Source: an uncultured Actinomycetes bacterium
GTDB lineage: Bacteria > Actinomycetota > Actinomycetes > Nanopelagicales > Nanopelagicaceae
Length of the DNA stretch: 12,534 nucleotides
Reading direction: 5' to 3'
Assembly (NCBI GenBank): GCA_903832395.1
Contig: CAILBF010000193.1
Coordinates: forward strand, 1 to 12,534
The notes below the pieces were generated by a model. That model saw only the letters and a program-made list of their open reading frames with translations. It had not been told where the DNA came from and searched no databases. Below, piece by piece: positions 1 to 6,832 of this stretch (the first letter of the stretch is position 1; every line of letters starts with the position of its first letter). Made by a program: the position numbers and the translations under genes.

Positions 1-1
1 A

Positions 2-400
2 CTGATCGCGGGTTCATATACGCCTTTTGCGGTGGCACTACTCAAGGGACATGATCGAACAATTCTCTTAACAGTTGTTTGGATAGGCGCCGCAATAGGT
101 GTTGCCATGCGAATTTTTTGGCTGGGTGCACCTCGTTGGCTCTATGTTGCGAATTATTTGATTCTTGGATGGGTTGCAGTTGCTTATCTACCCCAGCTCT
201 ATCGCGAGGGTGGTTTGTGGGTATTACTCCCCGTCATTATTGGCGGTCTGTTCTATTCCGTTGGGGCTATTTTTTACGCTCTCAAACGCCCTGGCCGTGA
301 TGCCAAGTACTTCGGTTTTCACGAGCTTTTCCATATCTTTGTGCTGGCGGCATGGGTTTCTCAATATATTGCAATCTCGGTGGCGATTTACAGTAAGTAA
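2..400 (+). CDS. Hemolysin III / TrhA family membrane protein, 5'-truncated
   Basis: This is the C-terminal ~132 residues of an integral membrane protein of the hemolysin III (TrhA/PAQR-like) family; the reading frame runs in from the left edge, so the start is outside the window. The first visible residues contain AGSYTPFA, matching the conserved G-x-YTPF segment of the family. Several hydrophobic helices follow, including a segment with LILGW and one with GGLFYSVGAIFYA. Near the end is GFHELFHIF, the conserved H-x3-H pair that in this superfamily is associated with metal binding. The gene ends at a TAA at 398-400. The GTG at 32 would be a false start, because the conserved motif lies upstream of it. 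Family members are linked to membrane homeostasis, but the true activity is uncertain and the hemolysin name is historical. A coiled-coil gene follows 46 bases later on the same strand. Confidence 0.88.
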   Translation: MIAGSYTPFAVALLKGHDRTILLTVVWIGAAIGVAMRIFWLGAPRWLYVANYLILGWVAVAYLPQLYREGGLWVLLPVIIGGLFYSVGAIFYALKRPGRDAKYFGFHELFHIFVLAAWVSQYIAISVAIYSK

Positions 401-446
401 GTCCGTGCTCTAACCTAAGGCTCTGTTAACACGAACTGTGGGGTAG

Positions 447-1256
447 ATGATGGCGCAGAAGACTTCCTTCTTGAACTGGGTTGGCTTTAAAGGTGAAGAA
501 CCCGATCAACCCTCATCCGTTGACCGAATTCGCGAATTAGAATCACAATTAGCTGATCTGCGTTCCCGCCGTGACATAACAGGTCTGAGCAAAGAAGAGT
601 TTGAAATTCTTGCCACTGAAACTGCGATGGCAATGATTAAATCGGCGCAAGCACGCGAAAGCAAAGCACATTCAACAGCTTCGCGATTAGTTGCTGAGAC
701 AAATCGCATTACTAAAGAGGAGATTGAGGCCGCTGATTCAAAAGCCCGTGCAATGTTGAGCGGAGCTGAATCTCGAGGCCGAAAGTACATTCAAACGGCA
801 GAGGTTGAAGCGGGCGAGTTAATTGCACAAGCTGAGACTGAAGCTGAGGCACTCATAGAATCTAGGAAACGAGAAGCTGCATCACTAGCAACTGCTGCGC
901 GCCGTGAGGGCGAGAGAATTATTAGTTCTGCTACATCAGAGGTTTCTAATTATCGCCAATGGCTAACCGGTGTGATGTCAGAGGCTGAGCGACTCTATAA
1001 AATTCAAGCCCAGTCACTGGATGCTGCTGAAGGTGCAATTCACCAATCACGAGCCCGCCTCGAAACCGCGTTCAATCGACTGGCAGAACTGCAAAAAAGC
1101 GTTATTGAAAACCTTAATTCAGATGACACAATTATTAATACCGGTCCGATTAAAGTAACAAGTGAACGGACTAAGGTTGCAATTAATGCACCTGCTAAGT
1201 CTGCAAAAAAACCGGCTAAGAAAGCAGTTGCAAAGAACTCTGCTAAACGTAAGTAG
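447..1256 (+). CDS. Coiled-coil protein with lysine/alanine-rich C-terminal tail (unknown function)
   Basis: I do not recognise a named family. The 269-residue product has no signal peptide or membrane helix. A short N-terminal stretch with FLNWVGF is followed by a probable coiled coil (residues ~25-42). A long helical region (~48-215), rich in A, E, R and K with small residues at regular spacing, resembles DivIVA-like or stalk-type coiled coils. Residues ~222-247 look like a linker, and residues 248-269 form a strongly basic tail of KKPAKK type, similar in composition to the tails of actinobacterial HU or histone H1. A purine-rich GTGGGG at about 438-443 can serve as ribosome binding site; ATG codons stand at both 447 and 450, and 450 has slightly better spacing. 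The acyltransferase gene begins 6 bases after its stop, so the two are probably cotranscribed. A scaffold role in cell-envelope or nucleoid organisation is inference only. Confidence 0.8.
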   Translation: MMAQKTSFLNWVGFKGEEPDQPSSVDRIRELESQLADLRSRRDITGLSKEEFEILATETAMAMIKSAQARESKAHSTASRLVAETNRITKEEIEAADSKARAMLSGAESRGRKYIQTAEVEAGELIAQAETEAEALIESRKREAASLATAARREGERIISSATSEVSNYRQWLTGVMSEAERLYKIQAQSLDAAEGAIHQSRARLETAFNRLAELQKSVIENLNSDDTIINTGPIKVTSERTKVAINAPAKSAKKPAKKAVAKNSAKRK

Positions 1257-1262
1257 CTAGTA

Positions 1263-3014
1263 ATGGCCACGGCTCGCGGTATCCGATATATCCCTGCAAT
1301 CGATGGGTTGCGCGCAGTCGCCGTTATTGCAGTCATGTTCTATCACTTGGGTTATTCATGGATTCCAGGCGGTTTTCTGGGTGTAGATCTTTTCTTTGTT
1401 ATCTCCGGTTATGTCATCACGCGTTTACTGCTTGATTCAATCGCCCGCAGTGGCGGCTTAGATCTTCGGGCTTTTTATAAAGCACGCATCCGACGTCTAT
1501 TTCCTCCGCTAATTTTCATGATTATTCTTACTGCAATTTATATTGGAATTTGGGCGCCAGAGACAATGCGGCGCTTTGCAAGTGATTCACCTTTTGCACT
1601 TATGGGTGGCATGAACTGGTGGCTGGTGTTTCGTCACACAGATTACTTTGATGCTCTTAGCCGGCCACCACTTTTACAACATACGTGGTCCCTAGGCGTC
1701 GAAGCTCAGTTCTATCTCGTATGGCCTTTGATCTTGCTTTTAGTGCTTCGCTATTTAGGTAAAAAGAAAATCCCGGGAGCGGCACTTCTTATCGCCGCAG
1801 TGTCAGGTGTTGCCCTGCTTGTAGTTTCACTCAAAGTTGACGCAGCTAACGCCGCACAAATTAGCCATGTTTATTTCGGTACGGATACTCATAGCATTGG
1901 CTTATTTCTAGGTGCAGCCCTTGCCGTTAGTTGGATTCCTCAAAACCTAAAAGAGAACGTCGATAAACGTGCGCAGGATTTTATCGACGGAATTGGAGTC
2001 TTCGGTTTCATTGGTTTGATTACGGTATTTCTTTTTATTGATGAAACCAATCCCTCCCTTTATAAACTGGCCTTTCCACTGGCCGGAATCTTTGGCTGTG
2101 CAATTATTATGTCGATAGTTCACCCTGCATCACGCTTCGCCCCAATTCTAAGCAGCAAGCTCATGGTGTGGATTGGAGAACGTTCTTACTCAATCTATTT
2201 GTGGCACTGGGTTGTTTTCCAAGTTACACGCCCAGCCCTTGATATCGCCGGATCGGCATGGGCGCTAACTACTCTGCGTTTACTCATCGTCTTCGCCTTG
2301 GCCGATATTTCTCTGCGTTTAGTGGAGCTCCCAATTCGAAGTGGATTAGTTGAATACTGGTTCAAGGGGATGAAGTACCGGACTAAGCAAGTACAACTAA
2401 AGCAAAAATCTCTGCTTGCGCTATCTGTTCTAGTTCTCGTTCTAGCGACAACTATCCTCAGCGTGAATGCAATTCAAAAGAGTGATCGGGTGATGAACTC
2501 CATCAAAGCCCAACTAAAGCCAGTTCCAGAGTTAGCACCAGCGACAACTACCCCAGTAGTAAATGGCGGCCTTTGGGTAACTGGAGATTCAGTCATCCTT
2601 GGAATTCGATACGAGATTGAATCTATTTCGCATGTTTCGCTGATTAACGCGCGCGTTGGCCGGCAAGCCCCCGAACTCATTGCTGCAATGAAGCACGACA
2701 AGGTGCATTTGGCGGGTTCAACAGTGATTTTCGATTTAGGTAATAACAACAAGTTAACAGAGGAACAAGTGGCGGCAGTATTTGCCGAAGTTAAAGACCA
2801 ACCTAAAATTATTGTGGTAAATACAGCAGTACCGCGGGATTGGCGTGATGCAAATAATGCGCTAGTTGCACAATATGCCCAAAAATTTGGGGCAATTCTT
2901 ATCGACTGGGCGGCAATTTCAAATGGTCATCCAGAGTATTTTGCGCCCGATGGCGTGCACTTAGTTCCGGCGGGTGTTACTGCATATGTCGGTGCAATTT
3001 CAGTCCACCTTTAA
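1263..3014 (+). CDS. OatA-like acyltransferase: membrane acyltransferase-3 domain plus C-terminal SGNH domain
   Basis: The 583-residue protein has the two-part architecture of peptidoglycan and polysaccharide O-acetyltransferases (OatA type). Residues ~8-355 form the multi-helix acyltransferase-3 domain: IDGLRAVAV near the N-terminus, His28 in MFYHLG, GFLGVDLFFVISGY (37-50), the basic KARIRRLFPP (74-82), WSLGVEAQFY (142-151) and GERSYSIYLWHW (305-316). A further helix (~382-404) leads to an outside SGNH hydrolase-like domain (~435-583) with GDSV (Ser443), an oxyanion block LGNNN (492-496) and DGVH (Asp563/His566). In this family the membrane part passes acetyl groups across the membrane and the SGNH part transfers them to an outside acceptor. 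The acceptor here, peptidoglycan or another glycan, cannot be read from sequence. The ATG lies 6 bases after the upstream stop with no clear Shine-Dalgarno, suggesting coupling. A terminator follows. Confidence 0.9.
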   Translation: MATARGIRYIPAIDGLRAVAVIAVMFYHLGYSWIPGGFLGVDLFFVISGYVITRLLLDSIARSGGLDLRAFYKARIRRLFPPLIFMIILTAIYIGIWAPETMRRFASDSPFALMGGMNWWLVFRHTDYFDALSRPPLLQHTWSLGVEAQFYLVWPLILLLVLRYLGKKKIPGAALLIAAVSGVALLVVSLKVDAANAAQISHVYFGTDTHSIGLFLGAALAVSWIPQNLKENVDKRAQDFIDGIGVFGFIGLITVFLFIDETNPSLYKLAFPLAGIFGCAIIMSIVHPASRFAPILSSKLMVWIGERSYSIYLWHWVVFQVTRPALDIAGSAWALTTLRLLIVFALADISLRLVELPIRSGLVEYWFKGMKYRTKQVQLKQKSLLALSVLVLVLATTILSVNAIQKSDRVMNSIKAQLKPVPELAPATTTPVVNGGLWVTGDSVILGIRYEIESISHVSLINARVGRQAPELIAAMKHDKVHLAGSTVIFDLGNNNKLTEEQVAAVFAEVKDQPKIIVVNTAVPRDWRDANNALVAQYAQKFGAILIDWAAISNGHPEYFAPDGVHLVPAGVTAYVGAISVHL

Positions 3015-3022
3015 AACTTATA

Positions 3023-3061
3023 AAAAAATAACCCCCACAAATAATGTGAGGGTTATTTTTT
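3023..3061. terminator. Bidirectional intrinsic terminator between convergent genes
   Basis: Arms 3023-3038 and 3046-3061 pair over 16 positions around a 7-base loop (3039-3045). The outer part is a run of A on the left and T on the right, so a U-tract follows the GC-rich inner stem on both strands. One internal position is C opposite A on the plus-strand RNA and becomes a G-U wobble on the minus-strand RNA, so the hairpin is slightly stronger for the minus-strand operon. It lies 8 bases after the acyltransferase stop and 6 bases after the stop of the Fn3-domain gene. Confidence 0.9.
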
Positions 3062-3067
3062 AATTCT

Positions 3068-3961
3068 TTACTTAAATTCGCCCGGAATTCCGAAGACGGT
3101 TGCAGAGGCAACTTGGCCATCAGAGTAAACGGATGTCACGCGGAATTGTGTCCAACCAGTATCTGAACTCTTTGTTACATCTTGAGTTAGTTGAGTTGTT
3201 GGAACAGTTGCAATAGTCGTCCAATCCCCTGCACCGTTGGCACGAATTTCAACGTTGTATCCAGTTAAGCCATCTGTTGCCGTTGATGCTACCCAACGAA
3301 GCTTCAAACCATCGGCACTCTTAAGAGCTACGAAACTAGTTGGAGCTTCAACAGCTGCTACTGCCGCGGCTGATTCTGTTGGTGCAGCAGATGCGGAATC
3401 AGTTGGTGCAGCCGACTCTGTTGGCGTTGCAGAAGATGAAATTGATGGGGCAGGCGCTGCTGCATCGTCGTTATTTTTGCTTGATTTTGACCAGGCAATT
3501 GCGGCAAGAATTACTATTGCGGCAATTACAAAGAACATAACTCGACCTGATGTGCCCTGCTTAGGCGCAGCAACTGGCTTAACCGGTGCAACCGCAACTG
3601 GCTTAACCGGTGCAACCGCAACTGGCTTAACCGGTGCGATCGGAGTCGTTGAAATTGTGACTGGTGATGTTGAAGTTCTTCCTGCGCTCTTTTTAACCGC
3701 GCGCTTGGCCGGAGCTTTCTTCGCGACCTTCTTTTTAACCGCGGACTTTTTAGTGACGGCCTTTTTAGCTACAGCTTTTTTAGCAGTGCTCTTCTTTACA
3801 ACTCGCTTCGCCGTAGTTTTTTTAGCAGCACTCTTCTTAGCAGCACTCTTCTTAACTACGCGCTTAGCTGGTGCCTTCTTAGCAGCACTCTTCTTAACTA
3901 CGCGCTTAGCTGGTGCCTTCTTGGCAACCTTCTTGGCTGCGGTCTTTTTCTTAACGGCCAC
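3068..3961 (-). CDS. Membrane protein with H1-like Lys/Ala N-terminus, one TM helix and an Fn3 domain
   Basis: The product is 297 residues with a GTG start at 3961, chosen because an AAGGAG Shine-Dalgarno stands 5 bases upstream. The frame is open further up to an ATG at 4030, but that would overlap rdgB and adds a non-basic leader. Residues 3-92 are almost entirely K, A, V, R, S, T and P in KKxxAKK units resembling histone H1 or actinobacterial HU tails. Residues 109-132 hold three APVKPVAV units. A single membrane helix follows (~141-157), then an S/T/A/P-rich linker (~160-205) and a fibronectin type III-like domain (~207-293, with LRWVAS, GYNVEIR and TQFRVTSVY). The positive N-terminus implies a cytoplasmic tail and an outside Fn3 domain. 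A link between nucleoid (or another polyanion) and envelope is inference. It is the last gene of the minus-strand block, 55 bases after rdgB. Confidence 0.85.
   Translation of the reverse strand: MAVKKKTAAKKVAKKAPAKRVVKKSAAKKAPAKRVVKKSAAKKSAAKKTTAKRVVKKSTAKKAVAKKAVTKKSAVKKKVAKKAPAKRAVKKSAGRTSTSPVTISTTPIAPVKPVAVAPVKPVAVAPVKPVAAPKQGTSGRVMFFVIAAIVILAAIAWSKSSKNNDDAAAPAPSISSSATPTESAAPTDSASAAPTESAAAVAAVEAPTSFVALKSADGLKLRWVASTATDGLTGYNVEIRANGAGDWTTIATVPTTQLTQDVTKSSDTGWTQFRVTSVYSDGQVASATVFGIPGEFK
3571..3637. repeat. 24-bp in-frame tandem repeat (about 2.8 copies)
   Basis: The unit begins CAACTGGCTTAACCGG and repeats at 3571, 3595 and 3619; the first two copies are identical and the third is partial. 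On the minus strand it encodes the eight-residue unit APVKPVAV of the Fn3-domain protein, just before its membrane helix. The length is a multiple of three, so gain or loss of a copy keeps the frame. Confidence 0.95.
3842..3925. repeat. 42-bp in-frame tandem repeat (2 copies)
   Basis: Copies at 3842-3883 and 3884-3925 differ at only one base near the end (A versus G). On the minus strand they encode two copies of a 14-residue unit with KKAPAKRVVKKSAA in the basic N-terminal region of the Fn3-domain protein. Near-identity at DNA level within a low-complexity coding region points to recent duplication or slippage. Confidence 0.95.
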
Positions 3962-3966
3962 GATAA

Positions 3967-3972
3967 CTCCTT
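3967..3972 (-). promoter_or_regulatory. Shine-Dalgarno that fixes the GTG start of the Lys/Ala-Fn3 gene
   Basis: Read on the minus strand this is AAGGAG, 5 bases before the GTG at 3961. It is a strong match to the ribosome binding site and decides the start in favour of GTG over the upstream in-frame ATG at 4030. Confidence 0.85.
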
Positions 3973-4016
3973 GGATAGCGGTAGGCACGTAATTAATGCG
4001 CGCCGATAGGACAAGG

Positions 4017-4634
4017 CTACCCCAGGCCACCGAGCATTTCTATGACATGCGGCGCAATTGCCCGAAGGGATTTGCCACGATGGCTCACTGCATCCTTTTC
4101 TTCGGCGCTCATCTGCGCAGATGAAATCTGCATGCCTAGGGGTGAGAAAATTGGGTCGTAGCCAAAACCTTGATCGCCAACGGGGCTCCTAAGGATGCTT
4201 CCTTCAAATCGCTCCTCCTTAACGACTTCGCGACCATCTGGCATAACGAGAGCTGCAGCGCAAATAAAGTGAGCGCCCCGTTCTCTGTCGGGAACATCTC
4301 TTAACTCTTCTAGGATTTTCTCTAAGTTAGCTTTGTCATTGCCATGAGCCCCAGCCCATCTAGCTGAAAATATTCCAGGTGCCCCGTCGAGAGCATCGAC
4401 GCAAAGTCCCGAGTCATCTGAGATTGAAGGCAGACCCGTCATTTGTGCCGTGTATCTGGCTTTTAAGAGCGCATTTTCTTCGAAAGTTGCGCCGGTCTCT
4501 TCAACATCGACTAAATTTTCAAACTCACCAAGACCTACTAACTCAACTGCGCCCTGCGAGATTGCATCGAGAATTCTTCGGAACTCAGCAATCTTGCCCG
4601 CGTTACGCGTCGCAATGACAAGTCTTTTAGACAT
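4017..4634 (-). CDS. rdgB: RdgB/HAM1 family XTP/dITP diphosphatase
   Basis: This enzyme hydrolyses non-canonical purine nucleoside triphosphates (dITP, XTP, ITP) to the monophosphate and pyrophosphate, keeping damaged bases out of DNA and RNA. The 205-residue product has the family order: LVIATRNAGKIAEF at the N-terminus, SDDSGLCVDALDGAPG (72-87) with the probable catalytic Asp74, SARWAG (90-95), FGYDPIF (157-163) and SHRGKSLRAI (184-193). I chose the ATG at 4634 because the product then begins as homologues do. An in-frame ATG at 4646 would add four residues (MLIP), and neither start has a convincing Shine-Dalgarno. The gene starts 37 bases after the rph stop and is the third member of murI-rph-rdgB, a common actinobacterial arrangement. 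Confidence 0.95.
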   Translation of the reverse strand: MSKRLVIATRNAGKIAEFRRILDAISQGAVELVGLGEFENLVDVEETGATFEENALLKARYTAQMTGLPSISDDSGLCVDALDGAPGIFSARWAGAHGNDKANLEKILEELRDVPDRERGAHFICAAALVMPDGREVVKEERFEGSILRSPVGDQGFGYDPIFSPLGMQISSAQMSAEEKDAVSHRGKSLRAIAPHVIEMLGGLG

Positions 4635-4671
4635 AGGTATCAACATTCCATTTGTGAGGGCTCGGACTTAA

Positions 4672-5397
4672 CTACTTAGCTAAAACTGCTTTTTGGAGAT
4701 CCTTTAACTCATTACATCCGCTCACTGCGAGATCTAAAAGTTGGTTTAAGAGTTCGCGGTCAAAGGGTTCACCTTCTGCAGTTCCTTGAACCTCGATAAA
4801 GCGACCATCACCGGCAACAACCACGTTCATATCAGTGCCCGCACGAACATCTTCTTCATAACAAAGATCAAGCATAGGTACACCGTCAATGATTCCAACA
4901 CTTATAGCGGCAACTGAATCGCTAAGTGGATTGGCAGTTGACTTGATATGGCCCTGCGATTTGGCCCAAGCAATCGCATCTGCAAGGGCTACGTATGCAC
5001 CAGTAATTGCTGCGGTGCGCGTACCGCCATCTGCTTGAAGGACATCGCAATCGATAACGATCGTGTTTTCACCCAACTCTTTTGTATTAACAATTGCGCG
5101 TAATGAACGACCCACTAGGCGTGAAATTTCTTGGGTACGACCGCCTAACTTGCCTTTAACACTTTCGCGATCGGAGCGCGTGTGAGTTGCACGGGGCAAC
5201 ATTGCATACTCGGATGTAACCCAACCAGTGCCCGTATCTTTTAACCATCGTGGCACTCCTGGTGAAAATGATGCAACACAGAGAACGCGAGTCTTGCCAA
5301 ACTCAACAAGGACTGAACCTTCGGCATGGTCTAACCAGCCGCGCGTGAATTTAATTTCGCGCAGATCATTAACTTCTCGTCCATCGTTGCGTGCCAT
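4672..5397 (-). CDS. rph: Ribonuclease PH
   Basis: RNase PH is a phosphorolytic 3'-to-5' exoribonuclease that trims tRNA 3' ends and releases nucleoside diphosphates. The 241-residue length is normal for the family. Visible signatures are an N-terminal R-x-DGR (residues 3-7), GSVLVEFGKTRVLC (27-40), WVTSEYAMLPRAT (59-71), GGRTQEISRLVGRSLR (85-100), CDVLQADGGTRTAAITGA (117-134), which includes the phosphate-binding GGTRT, and a C-terminal DMNVV (189-193) close to the metal or active-site aspartates. The ATG at 5397 is preceded by AGGAG at 5404-5408 with a 6-base spacer. It lies 31 bases downstream of murI and 37 bases upstream of rdgB in the same operon. No anomalies are visible, so it is probably a functional housekeeping gene. 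Confidence 0.97.
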   Translation of the reverse strand: MARNDGREVNDLREIKFTRGWLDHAEGSVLVEFGKTRVLCVASFSPGVPRWLKDTGTGWVTSEYAMLPRATHTRSDRESVKGKLGGRTQEISRLVGRSLRAIVNTKELGENTIVIDCDVLQADGGTRTAAITGAYVALADAIAWAKSQGHIKSTANPLSDSVAAISVGIIDGVPMLDLCYEEDVRAGTDMNVVVAGDGRFIEVQGTAEGEPFDRELLNQLLDLAVSGCNELKDLQKAVLAK

Positions 5398-5428
5398 GTT
5401 GTGCTCCTATTGCTTAGTTTTTGTGTAA

Positions 5429-6226
5429 CTAGAGATCTTGATGTTCTACTCGAGTTACTTCTGGACCTAGAAAACGTCGAGCTAAGCTTTCAAAGGCTTT
5501 GGCATCGCCAGTTGCTAAGAATTTATGTGTTGGTGGTTCACTTTGCTGAGGTCGCAGCAGATTGTTTTCTACCAATGTCCGATATAAGTCTTTGGCCGTT
5601 TCTTCGGCACTAGAAACTAGCGTGACACCCTCGCCCATTACATATGAAATGACACCAGTCAAAAGTGGGTAGTGCGTGCACCCTAAAACCAAGGTATCGA
5701 TTTTGGCCGCGATAAATGGTGCTAAATAATCTCGAGCGATCTCTGTAATTTCCGCGCCCGATGTTTCACCGCGTTCAACAAATTCAACAAAAAGCGGGCA
5801 AGCAATGGAAGTAATCTCCAACTGCGGAGCTGCAGCAAATGCATCTAGATATGCCGCCGAATCGATGGTCGCGCGCGTGCCAATGACACCAATATGTCCA
5901 CTGCGAGTAGCGGCAACTGCGCGCCGCACTGCTGGTTGAATAACTTCAATAACTGGTATCGAATACCGTTCGCGCGCATCACGCAACATTGCAGCGCTAG
6001 CTGTATTACAAGCGATAACAATTGCTTTTACGCCTTGCTCAACCAGAAAATCTAAACTCTCCAGCGCAAACTCTCGTACCTCTGCTAATGATCTTGGTCC
6101 ATATGGTCCACGCGCAGTATCACCAATATAAACCGTTGATTCATTAGGAAGTTGATCCAAAATAGCTCTGGCAACAGTAAGTCCGCCTACCCCAGAATCA
6201 AAGATTCCAATCGGCGCATTGCTCAT
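5429..6226 (-). CDS. murI: Glutamate racemase
   Basis: MurI interconverts L- and D-glutamate and supplies the D-glutamate of the peptidoglycan stem peptide. The 265-residue cytoplasmic enzyme shows IGIFDSGVGGLTV at the N-terminus (Asp10/Ser11), GDTARGPYGPR (35-45), and both catalytic cysteines: Cys73 in IACNTASA and Cys183 in LGCTHYPLL with the following His185. The start ATG at 6226 has AGGA at 6235-6238, 8 bases upstream. It follows the DUF2017 gene by 30 bases and precedes rph by 31. In mycobacteria a metallo-beta-lactamase-fold gene sits between murI and rph; here it is absent. Confidence 0.97.
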   Translation of the reverse strand: MSNAPIGIFDSGVGGLTVARAILDQLPNESTVYIGDTARGPYGPRSLAEVREFALESLDFLVEQGVKAIVIACNTASAAMLRDARERYSIPVIEVIQPAVRRAVAATRSGHIGVIGTRATIDSAAYLDAFAAAPQLEITSIACPLFVEFVERGETSGAEITEIARDYLAPFIAAKIDTLVLGCTHYPLLTGVISYVMGEGVTLVSSAEETAKDLYRTLVENNLLRPQQSEPPTHKFLATGDAKAFESLARRFLGPEVTRVEHQDL

Positions 6227-6256
6227 ATGCTAAATCCTACCTTGCGTACTACTTAA

Positions 6257-6832
6257 CTACAGAGCATCATCCATTAATGCTTGAATCAGACTCCCCTGAA
6301 TCCAACCTAGCCAGCTATACACGGCATAAACGCCACGCAAGGGATCATCGGGTGCCAATATTTCAAGCTCCTCATGTGTTTTCTCTTGAACTTGCAGCCG
6401 CACACCTAAAGCCAAGCGGATGTCATTCATTGCACCCAGCCAGGCATTCGCACCTTCATGGTCGACCTCAATGAAACCATCGGGCGAACTTTTCAAATCA
6501 ATTCGCATCGTCATTGCATGCGCCCCTTTTTTCGCACGCAAAGTTGACTCGGTATATCTGCGAAATTCGGATGCATCTACTTGATCGGCATAGGCGTTGG
6601 GCAACAAGCGCAATAGAACATCGTCATCAGGAGGTGAATCATGGCTCGTAATTCCAACCATTGCAGCTAGCGGATCATCCCCATGATTATCGGTTCGCTC
6701 TCCCAGAAGCTCGATAATCTGTTCAACTAGATTAACCAGCACTTCACTCTCTGAGGCTGAAAAGTTAGCAACATAGTCATTACTTCCATGACGCGTAAAG
6801 CCTGATGGAGTTACTTCTGCCTCCTCACTCAT
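6257..6832 (-). CDS. DUF2017 family protein
   Basis: A 191-residue cytoplasmic protein of unknown biochemical function, assigned to the DUF2017 family. That family is typically found directly after clpS in Actinobacteria. The matching features are an N-terminal region with SESEVLVNLVEQIIELL, a middle part with DPLAAM and LLRLLPNAYAD, and a late segment with NAWLGAMNDIRLALGVRL that corresponds to the best conserved part of the family. I use the ATG at 6832, which overlaps the clpS stop as ATGA and has GGGGAG 10 bases upstream. The frame extends to 6865, but that would push 11 extra residues into clpS. The coupled arrangement suggests a functional link with ClpS-dependent proteolysis; this is inferred from conserved neighbourhood only. 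Confidence 0.88.
   Translation of the reverse strand: MSEEAEVTPSGFTRHGSNDYVANFSASESEVLVNLVEQIIELLGERTDNHGDDPLAAMVGITSHDSPPDDDVLLRLLPNAYADQVDASEFRRYTESTLRAKKGAHAMTMRIDLKSSPDGFIEVDHEGANAWLGAMNDIRLALGVRLQVQEKTHEELEILAPDDPLRGVYAVYSWLGWIQGSLIQALMDDAL

Noticed and set aside
401..446. Promoter for the coiled-coil gene in the gap after the hemolysin III gene
   Set aside because: TAACCT at 411-416 fits TANNNT, but no -35 is visible at the right distance and such hexamers are frequent by chance.
3571..3637. Tandem repeats considered as a CRISPR array
   Set aside because: Units are directly adjacent with no variable spacers, are in frame, and encode a regular proline-containing peptide.
3237..3992. 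Long plus-strand open frame rich in A, F and L opposite the Lys/Ala-Fn3 gene
   Set aside because: It is the antisense shadow of the lysine/alanine repeats and the S/T/A/P linker. The minus-strand frame has a strong Shine-Dalgarno, a TM helix and an Fn3-like domain; the plus-strand frame has no start signal and no recognisable domain.
3962..4016. Separate promoter for the Lys/Ala-Fn3 gene in the rdgB-Fn3 gap
   Set aside because: A TTGTCC is present on the minus strand, but at the expected distance I see only TACGTG, which lacks the final T of a -10, so the case is too weak to annotate.
3962..4030. N-terminal extension of the Lys/Ala-Fn3 protein to an ATG at 4030
   Set aside because: It overlaps the rdgB end, adds 23 residues unlike the repeat region, and ignores AAGGAG placed ideally for the GTG at 3961.
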